A DNA stretch of 64,000 bases, taken from NCBI GenBank assembly GCA_965224275.1, contig CBDCYR010000005.1, positions 930,001 to 994,000 on the forward strand, given 5' to 3'. This stretch comes from CAUZWH01 sp965224275. GTDB lineage: Bacteria > Pseudomonadota > Alphaproteobacteria > SHVV01. The position numbers were made by a program, and so were the translations under genes. Below the pieces are notes generated by a model that saw only the letters and a program-made list of their open reading frames with translations, ran no database searches and was not told where the DNA came from. Shown here one piece after another: positions 26,157-34,363 of the stretch (position 1 is its first letter; each line of letters begins with the position of its first letter).

Positions 26157-27032
26157 TCAGGCGTCGATCAGGTCGAAGCCCGAGAGCGGATGGTCGAGGG
26201 TCTCGAACATCTTGCCGGTGGCGCGGGCGTAGCCGCGCGTCGTGTCGGCATTCCGGTGACCCAGGACATCCTGGATGACATCGATGTTGCCGCCACGCTC
26301 ATGCCAGTGGGTGGCGGCCGAATGCCTCAAGCTATGGAAGGTATGGCAGCCGTCGACGCCGGCCTTGCGGCAGGCCTTCTTAAAGGCAACACGCAGGGTA
26401 TCGATCTTGAGAGGCACCTCCGGCGACTCACCGTAGAACAGCCACGTGACCGGTCGTGGAAAGAGGTTCTTGCAGTAACGCCGCAGGTATTCGACGAGCC
26501 CGTCGGGAAGCGGCGCCATGCGCTCGGCGCCGCCCTTGCCGGAACGGATGTGCAGAAGCCGTTTGTCCGACTTGATGTCGATGAGTTGCACCTCAACAGT
26601 TTCCGAGATGCGGAGACCGGCGCCATAGGCAAGAACCGTCGCGGCCCGATAACGGAGGTCGGAGATGGCGAGGATCAAGCGCTCGACCTCCTTCTCCGCC
26701 ATTGACCGGGGCAGTTTGCGGGGCCTCTTGCGGTAACGGAGCCCGTCGACCATCTCGGGACGGCGCAGTGTGTCGCGATACAGGAACCTGAGCGCACCGA
26801 GGCTTACATTGGTCGTGTTCGGGTCGAGACCGCGCTCGATCCTCGCCAGCAGCCAGCTGCGGACCTCCTCGGCGTCAAGCCGGTCCGGCGGCTTGTTGTA
26901 ATGTTTGTTGAGGGTCTCGATCTCGCGCAGATACATGGCCTGTGTGCTATCGGCCAGACCGGCTATGCCCATCTGTTCCATCATCCGCCCTCGAAGAGGC
27001 GATACGTATGTCGTGTCGGTGGTTTTCATCAT
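26157..27032 (-). CDS. Tyrosine recombinase of the IS91-type element
   Basis: 291 aa from ATG 27032, preceded by GGAGATCG; the longer open frame upstream is not family-like. An N-terminal SAM-like core-binding domain (STQAMYLREIETLNKHY) precedes the catalytic domain. Arg is in GAGLRISETVEV, HxxR is in FHSLRHSAATH, the following His is in VLGHRNADTTRGY, and the nucleophile Tyr is in GYARATG. IS91 relatives often carry such a gene ahead of the transposase. Confidence 0.9.
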   Translation of the reverse strand: MMKTTDTTYVSPLRGRMMEQMGIAGLADSTQAMYLREIETLNKHYNKPPDRLDAEEVRSWLLARIERGLDPNTTNVSLGALRFLYRDTLRRPEMVDGLRYRKRPRKLPRSMAEKEVERLILAISDLRYRAATVLAYGAGLRISETVEVQLIDIKSDKRLLHIRSGKGGAERMAPLPDGLVEYLRRYCKNLFPRPVTWLFYGESPEVPLKIDTLRVAFKKACRKAGVDGCHTFHSLRHSAATHWHERGGNIDVIQDVLGHRNADTTRGYARATGKMFETLDHPLSGFDLIDA

Positions 27033-27203
27033 CGATCTCCCTGGCCTGAACGGCGCTCCACCGGACAATCCGGGGCTGGCCATCAGTGGGGTCGATGCTA
27101 ACCGTGGGAAACCAGAAAACAGGTAGGCTCTTAGATTGCGGAACCGGCACCCGGGATCCGACACAAATCCGGCACTCCAACACCCGGAAACAAGCGCTGC
27201 ACA

Positions 27204-27629
27204 TTAGGAGGAAGGCTCAATGTCTGAAGCAAAAACTGCCGTGGAGCGGCTTCGTTCAATACGCCGTTCAGCCTCGAGAAAGCGCAGCGTGCTTTGACCA
27301 TCTTCGACCCACAACGGAAGTCCGAACTTTCCAAAAGGCTTTCCGTTATCGTCGCGATAGGCTTCGTAGGCCGAGATCGACGGCATTTGCGCTTTTAACT
27401 CGGCGTAGAAAGCGTTGCTGAAGAATGCTGGCGTGAAGATGTGCTCGAATGGATCCGAACAAACCAAGTGTCCCGGAGAATCTGAGCAATGTGTACAGAT
27501 TCTCGCACAAATGATTTTTCCGAGAGCATCGATGACCCTTATCGTGTAGCGCATGGACAGCACCAATAACGGAGTGTCCCCAAAGCGGGTTAATCGCAAG
27601 TAAACCCGCATAGATTGTAGAGCTTTCAT
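27204..27629 (-). pseudogene. 2OG-Fe(II) oxygenase-like gene, 5' part
   Basis: The translation includes SDPFEHIFTPAFFSNAFYA and WVEDGQSTLRFLEAER, which look like the N-terminal part of the oxygenase whose HTD-containing part is at 24243-24608. After about ERR (near 27260) the sequence is that of the IS91-type element, so the last 18 or so residues of the open frame are not native. Start codon uncertain (ATG 27629 is possible). Confidence 0.55.
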
Positions 27630-27956
27630 TCATTCTACTAATAGAATTGGGAGACTTTTGTACGACAGCATTGACCACAAAGCCGGGTTAACGGCGAACG
27701 CCAACGCTTCTCCAATGTCTGATTGTGGCTAAAATTCCCGTTCAAGCACGGAGCAAGTCACGTCCGGGTTCGAGGGTGAACCGGACCTTCGGGGCCGCAA
27801 CGTCCGGTAAAGCCCAAGGTCATGCATTCTCCGGCGCGTTCGTCAGGTTGGCTGACGTCCTCCACAACGTACGTGGTTGGTGGTTAGTTACTCAAGTGGT
27901 AGCGGGCGTAAACAGAGCCGGTATCGCAATCTAAATTTCGCTGTTGCAGTGTGCTT
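27630..27956. other. Non-coding remnant stretch, nothing recognised
   Basis: About 330 bases between the broken oxygenase-like gene and the ald remnant. A 69-codon open frame (27725-27934) has no RBS and no recognisable product. No repeats or tRNAs seen. Confidence 0.5.
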
Positions 27957-28158
27957 AGGTGCCGCAGGCGCCGAGTATCCGTTCATGCGGCCCGGCCAGA
28001 TCCTGTTCACCTATCTTCATCTCGCGCCCGACTGTCAACAAACACGTGCCCCATCGATTCGGGGGTCGTCGCGATCGCCTATGAGACCGTCACCTAGGAG
28101 ACTGTCGCGGCCAGCCGCAATTTGGATAGTCGATCCGCTCACCGCACTCGCCCAGTGG
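27957..28158 (+). pseudogene. Alanine dehydrogenase remnant (internally deleted, frameshifted)
   Basis: The translation AEYPFMRPGQILFTYLHLAPD matches residues about 84-104 of the intact Ald at 20380. VVAIAYETVT then follows in a shifted frame, joined directly to VAASRNLD and VDPLTALAQ, the Ald C-terminus. The middle (about 680 bp) and the N-terminus are missing. Many synonymous positions differ from the intact gene, so this is a diverged copy, although the last 28 bases are identical. It abuts the MFS stop codon at 28159. Confidence 0.85.
28129..28156 (+). repeat. 28-bp direct repeat, right copy (3' end of the ald remnant)
   Basis: Identical to 21469-21496 at the end of the intact ald. Together the two copies bracket the IS3/IS110/IS91 island. 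Confidence 0.85.
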
Positions 28159-29382
28159 CTAGCCCGGGCGGCGCGCCTCGTGCCGGCGTAAAACGAATCC
28201 GACCGCGACGCCAAATATTCCGAGCGCCAACAGCAGCCACGCGGCCGATTCCCAGGTGCCCGTTTGTTCGATCGCAAACGCGAATATCGGTGCTCCCATC
28301 ATATAGCCGAAATTATTGCCCTGCATGACGAAGCCGTTGACGGCTCCGATATGGGATCGCGACGGTGATTCACCCGGTACTGCCGAGATAATCGCAGGTG
28401 GGAGGAGCCCGCCAAGAAACGAGAAGGCAAGGGCGAACCAGAATTTAGCGGCATCGGCAACGAAATCGCTAAACACGAGAAATCCAATCACGCCCATGAA
28501 CCCGCAGCCGAGCACGGTGAGCAGCCAATTGGCCCAGCCGCGATGCAGCAGCCAGCTACCGAATACCGCACCGGGGCCGTTGACGAATACCACCAGCGCG
28601 CTGAGCGATGCGGCGCCGCCAAGCGTATAGCCGAGCGTGCCCGCGAAGAATGTCGGCATCCAGGCGTTGAGGCCAAACCATTGTAATGTGTAGGCCATTA
28701 ATGCGAGCACCAATAGCCACGGCCCAGCCAATCTAGCGACCCGAAATGCCTGCCCGAGGCGCAGAGTTGGTGGTTCATCCTGCCGATTGGGAAGGGTCGA
28801 GAGATCGCGCGTTGCAATCGTAAATACGAACGCGAATACGGCGAGGAGAGCGGCGTTGAACAGCCACAAACCCTGCCAGCCGATCGTTTCGAGAAACCAG
28901 GGCGACGTCACCATCATCATGGCAAAGCCGAACGGAAGAAATGAACTCCACAATCCCAATGCCAGCCCGAAATCCCGTGGGTTCGTTGCCTCAACGATCA
29001 GCGACGGCGCCGCGACAATAACGCCGAGATAGCCGACACCTTCGATGACACGGGTGAGGAACAGCAACGTGTAGCTATCGGTAAACGCCCCGAGCAGACT
29101 CCCCGCGGCGATCGTCCACAGGCTTACAACTAGAACCTTGCGGTGGCCGAAACCGTCGCTGAGGGCGCCGAACGGAAGGCCAAGAATTGCTCCGGTCGCA
29201 TTAAAGATCGATGCAATCCAGCCGAGTGCCACCATGCCGACAGCGAATTCCGTACCAAGCACCGACATCGATGGCGGAACCTTGCCGATTTGCGTAGCCG
29301 CAATAACACCGGCAAGAATGGCGAGTAGCGCGATTCCCCAGCGCGTGTTGCCGATACTTTCGGAAGCCGTGGTCTGGGTCAA
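28159..29382 (-). CDS. MFS transporter (cyanate/nitrate-like, 12 TM)
   Basis: 407 aa with about 12 hydrophobic segments. The MFS loop 2-3 motif is present (GALSDGFGHRKVLVV near residue 72). The N-terminus AILAGVIAATQIGKVPPSMSVLG matches its upstream neighbour (AGLLAAFQVGKIPAALPELR), showing tandem paralogues. Its ATG overlaps the stop of the upstream MFS gene by 4 bases, so the two were one operon. Substrate unknown; related CynX-like carriers move small anions. Confidence 0.85.
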   Translation of the reverse strand: MTQTTASESIGNTRWGIALLAILAGVIAATQIGKVPPSMSVLGTEFAVGMVALGWIASIFNATGAILGLPFGALSDGFGHRKVLVVSLWTIAAGSLLGAFTDSYTLLFLTRVIEGVGYLGVIVAAPSLIVEATNPRDFGLALGLWSSFLPFGFAMMMVTSPWFLETIGWQGLWLFNAALLAVFAFVFTIATRDLSTLPNRQDEPPTLRLGQAFRVARLAGPWLLVLALMAYTLQWFGLNAWMPTFFAGTLGYTLGGAASLSALVVFVNGPGAVFGSWLLHRGWANWLLTVLGCGFMGVIGFLVFSDFVADAAKFWFALAFSFLGGLLPPAIISAVPGESPSRSHIGAVNGFVMQGNNFGYMMGAPIFAFAIEQTGTWESAAWLLLALGIFGVAVGFVLRRHEARRPG

Positions 29383-30641
29383 TTTCGAGCCTCAATAAAA
29401 CGCACACCGAGCGCAAATCCCGCGCCAATTACACCGATCAGAAGCAGGAGCCAGCCCGCGTTATCCCACCCGCCTGACCAGGTAACAACCGCGGCGAGGA
29501 TTGGCGGTCCCGCGAGCTGGCCGACGTTCGAGCCCTGCATGATGATGCCGTTTACCGCGCCGACCTGAGCCGGTGAGGGCGAATGGCGGGGTACGGCGAC
29601 AATAACCGCGCCGGGAAGAAATCCCCCGAAAAAAGACATGCCGATCGCGAGGGGAACCTTGACGCTGTTGGCGACCAGGTCCGAAAACAGGAAGTAGCCG
29701 AGCACCCCCATTATCAAAACGGGTATGGCCACCATCAGCCAGGTGCCGACTCCACGCTTGGCAAGCCAGCCGGCGAGAATGTTGCTCGGCGCATTGAAAA
29801 TGACAATCAAGGCGGTCACCGTAGCTGCGGTCGCCAACGTGTAGCCGACGGACTCAATCAGAAAAGTTGGCAGCCACGTCATCACCGCCATCCATATCGC
29901 TGCATAGGCTGCAAAACACCCCGCAAGCAGCCACGGCCCCGGCCGGGTCAAGGCAAGGCGGAGGTCTTCACGCATACGCCCGGCGACCGCCGGTCGGGCC
30001 AAGGACGGCAGGCGATTGGTTCGCGCGGCAATGGCTAAGAACAACAACACACTCAAGCCTGTATTGGCGATCCAGATTCCGCGCCAGCCGATCTCAACCA
30101 GCAACGCCGGTGAGGCAACGATCATAAGGGCCATGCCGATCGGCATTCGCGCGCTCCAAAGCGCCAAAACGAAAGACTGTTGCGCCGCTGTTACCGCTTG
30201 CAACATGAGCGAGGGTACGCTGACCATGAGCCCGAGAAAGGCGACCCCTTCAAGCACGCGGGACACGAACAACCAAGTGGCATTGGGTGAGAGTCCGCCG
30301 ATCGCGCTACCAATTGCCATGAAAGCAAGATTGGCGAGCAGCAATCTCCGGTGGCCAAATCGGTCGCTAAGCAGTCCTGCGGTGACGCCAAACAGCGCCG
30401 AGGTTGCGCTCAATATGGATGCGATCCAACCGGCGGCGATAAAGCCGATCATCAGCTCGCTGCGCAATTCAGGCAGCGCCGCCGGTATTTTGCCGACTTG
30501 GAAGGCCGCAAGCAGGCCCGCCGCTGTCGTTAGCGCAATCACGTCCCAGCGCGTCCGGGTTGTGTCTCGAAAGTGGTGGAAATTGGTTTTGGCGCCTCTC
30601 CGAGCGGGTTGAGTTTTGCGGCGGTCAGGCCGCGCGGTCAA
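29379..30641 (-). CDS. MFS transporter, native N-terminus removed by IS256
   Basis: The MFS body (RWDVIALTTAAGLLAAFQVGKIP and on; loop motif GLLSDRFGHRRLLL) is complete, with 12 segments. The first 28 codons or so of the present open frame (from 30641) are IS256 end sequence, not transporter. The 9-bp target duplication (30549-30557) falls between the true 11th codon and the body. The native start lies at 31990, beyond the element. Expression now depends on a start and promoter inside the IS end, so it is probably crippled, together with the coupled paralogue downstream. Confidence 0.8.
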   Translation of the reverse strand: MTARPDRRKTQPARRGAKTNFHHFRDTTRTRWDVIALTTAAGLLAAFQVGKIPAALPELRSELMIGFIAAGWIASILSATSALFGVTAGLLSDRFGHRRLLLANLAFMAIGSAIGGLSPNATWLFVSRVLEGVAFLGLMVSVPSLMLQAVTAAQQSFVLALWSARMPIGMALMIVASPALLVEIGWRGIWIANTGLSVLLFLAIAARTNRLPSLARPAVAGRMREDLRLALTRPGPWLLAGCFAAYAAIWMAVMTWLPTFLIESVGYTLATAATVTALIVIFNAPSNILAGWLAKRGVGTWLMVAIPVLIMGVLGYFLFSDLVANSVKVPLAIGMSFFGGFLPGAVIVAVPRHSPSPAQVGAVNGIIMQGSNVGQLAGPPILAAVVTWSGGWDNAGWLLLLIGVIGAGFALGVRFIEARN

Positions 30642-31951
30642 GGGTTTCGTCGGCGATTAGCTGATCGAGGGTTTCCCATCCATCGACTTTGCGCATCTGG
30701 ATTTGGCCGGAAGCGAGGAGCGCCCAGAGGAGCATCGGCACTGTTTCGGGACACGGCAGCACGGTCTGTGTTTTGATCCGGCGCTTGAACTCCTCGTTGA
30801 GACGCTCAATGGCGTTGGTCGTTCGGGCTGATTTCCATTGGCTCTTGGACAGGCGCGTGAAGGTAAAGAGCTTGTCGCCCGCTTCTGCGAGGCTGTCCGC
30901 GACGGCCCTGCATTTCAGCCGCCACTTGCGGACAAACGCCTTGCGGCGGGTTTCCACCTCGGAGGCAGTGTCGGCATAGATCATATCGCGGTAATCTTCG
31001 CTCAGCTCGTCATGCATGTGTTTGGGAGCATGACCCAGAAGGTTGCGGTGCTTGTGCACGGTGCAGCGTTGAACGGGAAGGTCATCGCCCCAAAGCGCCG
31101 ACAGAGCCGCCTCCAGTCCCGGCGCGCCATCGACGATGACAAACCCGGGCCGTTTCAGTCCACGCGCATCAAGGTCGTCGAGGAACTGGCGCCACGCCGC
31201 CTGGCTTTCTCCGCCCATATTCCCGATCGAAAGCAAGACCTTCTGGCCATCCCGGCGCACCCCTATAGCCGCGAGAACCGAGATGTTGGTGGCCTTGCGA
31301 TCCAGTCGGGTCTTGATCACAGTGCCGTCAAGGATCAGCCGAACGATATCCTCATCCGCGAGGCCACGGCTGCACCAGGCGTCCCAATCGACCTTCACCT
31401 TGCGCCACGCCCGGCTCACAACGTCCTTGCTCACAGCACCCCCGAAGAGCCCGAACAGCGCGCGTTTCACCCGCCGCGTGTTGGTTCCGGACAGATACAC
31501 CGAAGCGATCAGCGCCTCGGCCTTTCTGGTCAGCCGCTGGTAGCGCGGCAGCGCCCGCGAACGCCATTCCGACGCCCGACCGTCTTCCTCAACGATCCGC
31601 GCACGCGGCACGCTCACCCTCTCGGTCCCGAATGTCCCCGTCAGTTGCCGCTCCCGGTGCCCGTTCCGATACCCTTGCCGAAGCGCGTCCTCTCGACCGT
31701 ATCGGCAGCGCCCGAGAAACTGCGCAAGTTCCTCCTCAAAAACGGCCTCGATCGTGGATCTGATGTTCTCCCGCAGCCGGTCCTCGAGCGGATCATAGCC
31801 GGCGTCATTGGCCAGTAGCGAAAGCGCAGAAGTCTCGGTAGTGTTCTTCATGGCGTGATCTCCTTGGCGGTGCTAGCCGCCGGTTGGGTGGTTGTCTTGT
31901 CACCCGGAGATTACGCCATCCTCAAATTTCCACCACTTTCGAGACACAGCC
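30558..31951 (-). mobile_element. IS256-family insertion sequence with 9-bp target duplication
   Basis: 1394 bp. The 27-bp terminal inverted repeats differ at one base (GGTTGTGTCTCGAAAGTGG at the left; GGCTGTGTCTCGAAAGTGG, read inward, at the right). The target duplication GCGCGTCCG is exact at 30549-30557 and 31952-31960. Eight or nine bases is normal for IS256. Exact ends and an intact transposase imply a recent insertion. Confidence 0.95.
30625..31851 (-). CDS. IS256-family (mutator-like) transposase
   Basis: 408 aa. The DDE residues are Asp in RLILDGTVIKT, Asp in FVIVDGAPGLEAAL, and Glu in NAIERLNEEFKRRIK. The C/H motif CTVHKHRN lies between the second D and the E, as usual. N-terminal ALRQGYRNGHRERQL is also typical. 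Full length and apparently functional. Confidence 0.95.
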   Translation of the reverse strand: MKNTTETSALSLLANDAGYDPLEDRLRENIRSTIEAVFEEELAQFLGRCRYGREDALRQGYRNGHRERQLTGTFGTERVSVPRARIVEEDGRASEWRSRALPRYQRLTRKAEALIASVYLSGTNTRRVKRALFGLFGGAVSKDVVSRAWRKVKVDWDAWCSRGLADEDIVRLILDGTVIKTRLDRKATNISVLAAIGVRRDGQKVLLSIGNMGGESQAAWRQFLDDLDARGLKRPGFVIVDGAPGLEAALSALWGDDLPVQRCTVHKHRNLLGHAPKHMHDELSEDYRDMIYADTASEVETRRKAFVRKWRLKCRAVADSLAEAGDKLFTFTRLSKSQWKSARTTNAIERLNEEFKRRIKTQTVLPCPETVPMLLWALLASGQIQMRKVDGWETLDQLIADETLDRAA

Positions 31952-31990
31952 GCGCGTCCGTTCAATCGCGGGTGAACCGGCCAGTGTCAT
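31952..31990 (-). pseudogene. Displaced 5' end of the MFS gene
   Basis: With the IS256 element and one 9-bp duplicate removed, the minus strand reads MTLAGSPAIERTRWDVIALT from ATG 31990, with an AAGG about 5 bases upstream. This is the native start and ribosome site of the transporter now truncated at 30641. Confidence 0.75.
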
Positions 31991-32037
31991 GCACCTTGGG
32001 AGTGATAGTGATCTAAGCAAGAGGTTTCGTTAACTTA

Positions 32038-32083
32038 GTGGAAGGATCTAACGTATGGGCACCATAAGTTAGATTTCTTCCAC
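32038..32083. repeat. TA-flanked inverted-repeat element, copy D (46 bp, ends only)
   Basis: The left end GTGGAAGGATCTAACGTATGG and right end (complement GTGGAAGAAATCTAAC) share a central TATGGGCACCATA. This is the outer repeat pair with no interior. The left flank is TA; the right flank is CA. It lies in the upstream region shared by the MFS pair (minus) and the bicupin gene (plus), where the hairpin might affect transcription. Confidence 0.75.
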
Positions 32084-32132
32084 CAATCGCCGACTGTCGA
32101 CGATGGGGCAGTTGTAGCGCGCGAGGCGAACT

Positions 32133-33272
32133 ATGACCACGGTACCAAATGATACTCGCGACAACGTCGAAACCCTCCGCAAGGACTCAGACGAGCTTTA
32201 TCTTCTTGAGTTCGCCGCGCAACGGCCGGTTTTTGAATTAGCCGAGCCGCGCCAGACGGCCATACCCCACGTTTGGGCATGGGACGACTATTACCCGCTG
32301 CTGCTTCGGGCCGCGAATGTTGTCGATCCGGATGAAGCTTTTCGCCGTTCGTTCATGTTCTCCAACCCGGGCCTCCATCCCAAACCGTTTATGACCCCGA
32401 CGTTGGATGGGGCGTGTTCGCTCTACAACCCTCGTGAAACCGCGCCCGTTCACCGGCACACCCCCAGTGCCAGTCGATTTGGTCTGGAGGGGGTCGGCGG
32501 ATTTTCGACGGTGCAGGGCGAGAAATGCACACTTGGGCGGGGCGATCTGGTGCTGACACCGAACGGCACCTGGCACGACTTCGGCAACGAGAGTGACGAG
32601 CAGATTGTGTTTATCGATGTCGTAAATGATCCGTTGTGTCTCGCGCTGGGCGGCACGTTTTACGAATTGGGGTATGCCGAGATCGATCCGGGGTCCAACT
32701 CCGATGAACCTGTAGCTAAGCGTTTGCAGTCGATTCGCGAACCGCTCGACTACTCGCAGAACCTCTATGCCAGCGGCGGTATGGTGCCGAAGTTTGCGCC
32801 GCAGGTGCGCGCTCGCGACCGTGATGCGTCGCCGATGTTCGTCTATCGCTATGACGAGACCCGCGCGACCCTGGAGGGCTTGCGGGACTATGACGCGAGC
32901 CCCTATGACGGCGTGATAATGGAGTACATAAACCCGATCAATGGTGAGCCGGCCATGCCGACCATGTCGTTTCACATGCAACTGGTGCGCGACGGTGAGC
33001 GCACCCGTCCCCACCGCCACACCTCCAGCACGGTTTACTGTGTCGTCGAAGGAACCGGTGAGACCGAGGTTGGCGATACCACGCTTGCATGGCGCCGCAA
33101 CGACGTATTCGTTGTGCCGGGCTGGGTTTGGCATGCTCACAACGTGGATGCCGGCGAGGACGCGGTTCTTTATTCGGTGAGTGATGAGGCGACGCTTCGC
33201 AAGCTCGGCCTATACCGTGAGCAGGGCCGCGCGGACGATGGTGATGTCGTCGAATTAACGTGGTCGGCGTAA
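32133..33272 (+). CDS. Gentisate 1,2-dioxygenase-like bicupin
   Basis: 379 aa with two cupin barrels. The first has metal ligands His107, His109 and His148 (VHRHTPSASR, TWHDFGN). The second has His294, His296 and His334/336 (PHRHTSST, WHAHN). Length and layout fit gentisate and 1-hydroxy-2-naphthoate ring-cleaving dioxygenases, which use Fe(II) and O2 to open a 1,2-diol aromatic ring between the carboxylate and hydroxyl carbons. Two luciferase-like flavoenzymes follow at once on the same strand (22 and 19 bp gaps), so it probably works in an aromatic degradation operon. The substrate is not proven. Confidence 0.82.
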   Translation: MTTVPNDTRDNVETLRKDSDELYLLEFAAQRPVFELAEPRQTAIPHVWAWDDYYPLLLRAANVVDPDEAFRRSFMFSNPGLHPKPFMTPTLDGACSLYNPRETAPVHRHTPSASRFGLEGVGGFSTVQGEKCTLGRGDLVLTPNGTWHDFGNESDEQIVFIDVVNDPLCLALGGTFYELGYAEIDPGSNSDEPVAKRLQSIREPLDYSQNLYASGGMVPKFAPQVRARDRDASPMFVYRYDETRATLEGLRDYDASPYDGVIMEYINPINGEPAMPTMSFHMQLVRDGERTRPHRHTSSTVYCVVEGTGETEVGDTTLAWRRNDVFVVPGWVWHAHNVDAGEDAVLYSVSDEATLRKLGLYREQGRADDGDVVELTWSA

Positions 33273-33294
33273 GTAGCAAAGGGGGGAATAATAC

Positions 33295-34344
33295 GTGGCA
33301 CGCTTTAAATCGGTCGACCTGGGGTTCGCGTCCAGCCATCGCGTCGAAGACATGGTGCGGTGGTCGCAGCTCGCTGAAGCCGAGGGCTTCGACGCTGTCT
33401 GGTTGGCCGAGCTTTATTACGCGCGCGGCTTGATTACCGCCAGTGCCGCGGTCGCTGCGGCAACCTCCAGGATCAAAATCGGCTTCGGGATCATTAGCCC
33501 GTTCTCCCGCCATCCCGGGGTGGTGGCAATGGAAACGGCCACGCTCGATGAGTTGTCCGGCGGGCGCATGATTCTCGGCATGGGCATAAGCCAGATCGCG
33601 GTTGATCGCCAAGGCGTTGAGAATGCGCGCGCCGCAGTGTCGCTGAGCGAAGCGATGGACATATTGAGGAGTTTCTTTGCCGGCGAACAGGTCGTCTACG
33701 ACGGTGAGTTCTTCAAGATGACGGCGCCGGGAAGTCCGCTATTTTTTGAACCCGTACGCCGGGATGTTCCGATCCATCTTGGTGTGATGGGACCGAAGTC
33801 CCTTGAACTGGCGGGTCGCGCCGCCGACGGGGTTTTGCTCGGTATGTTTTCCACCCCGGGATTTGCCAAGTGGGCGCGTGGCCACATCGAGACAGGCTTG
33901 GCGGCGGCCGGGCGCAGTTGGGACGACTTCGAATATCGCTCTTACATCACCTTCTCCGTCGACAAGGATGCCGCCAAGGCCAAGGACGCCGTGCGCGGGA
34001 TCTTGGCCGCGTATCTCAGCGAGGGTGTGTCGACGTCGGCGACCAACGCTGATTCGCCGCGTTGGAAATACTCCGGCGCGACCGCGGATGAGTTGCTCGC
34101 GGTCAAGGCGGAAGTCGGAAAATACTGGTCGAAAGGCGATCGGGAGAAAGCGGGTCAGGCAATCCCGGTCGATTTCATCGACAAGTTGATTGTCGCCGGC
34201 GAACCCGACGAATGTGCCGAGCGCCTCCTCGCCTATGCGGAGGCTGGCGTTGATATTGCCGTCCCCTATCAGGTGATGGGCCCCGATCCGGATGCGGCGA
34301 TTCGCCTGGCAGCACGCGAGATCCTGCCCAAGATCACCGCCTAG
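33295..34344 (+). CDS. LLM-class flavin-dependent oxidoreductase (first of a tandem pair)
   Basis: 349 aa from GTG 33295, with GGGGGG upstream. A luciferase-like TIM barrel: DLGFASSHRVEDMVRWSQLAEAEGFDAVWLAE, then IKIGFGIISPFSRHPGVVAMETATLDELSGGRMILGMG, typical of the F420/FMN-dependent methylene-H4MPT reductase and alkanal monooxygenase group. The reduced flavin cofactor could be FMN or F420. It lies 22 bp after the bicupin dioxygenase. Confidence 0.85.
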   Translation: MARFKSVDLGFASSHRVEDMVRWSQLAEAEGFDAVWLAELYYARGLITASAAVAAATSRIKIGFGIISPFSRHPGVVAMETATLDELSGGRMILGMGISQIAVDRQGVENARAAVSLSEAMDILRSFFAGEQVVYDGEFFKMTAPGSPLFFEPVRRDVPIHLGVMGPKSLELAGRAADGVLLGMFSTPGFAKWARGHIETGLAAAGRSWDDFEYRSYITFSVDKDAAKAKDAVRGILAAYLSEGVSTSATNADSPRWKYSGATADELLAVKAEVGKYWSKGDREKAGQAIPVDFIDKLIVAGEPDECAERLLAYAEAGVDIAVPYQVMGPDPDAAIRLAAREILPKITA

Positions 34345-34363
34345 CCCGGTCGATCACCGGACC

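Larger units (their letters stand above)
24609..27255 (-). mobile_element. IS91-family element with accessory tyrosine recombinase
   Basis: Contains a tyrosine recombinase and an IS91 (HUH/Y2) transposase in tandem on the minus strand. It separates two pieces of one oxygenase-like gene. The left boundary is set by the hairpin at 24609. The right boundary is approximate, judged from where the oxygenase frame loses sense (about 27255). Lack of inverted repeats and target duplication is normal for rolling-circle IS91 elements. Confidence 0.7.

Noticed and set aside
25008..26705. 565-codon open frame on the plus strand
   Set aside because: Antisense to the IS91-type transposase and tyrosine recombinase, which have complete motifs on the minus strand; high GC creates long antisense frames.
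27725..27934. 69-codon plus-strand frame
   Set aside because: No RBS or similarity; within decayed sequence.
32238..33140. 300-codon minus-strand frame
   Set aside because: Antisense to the bicupin; no domain.
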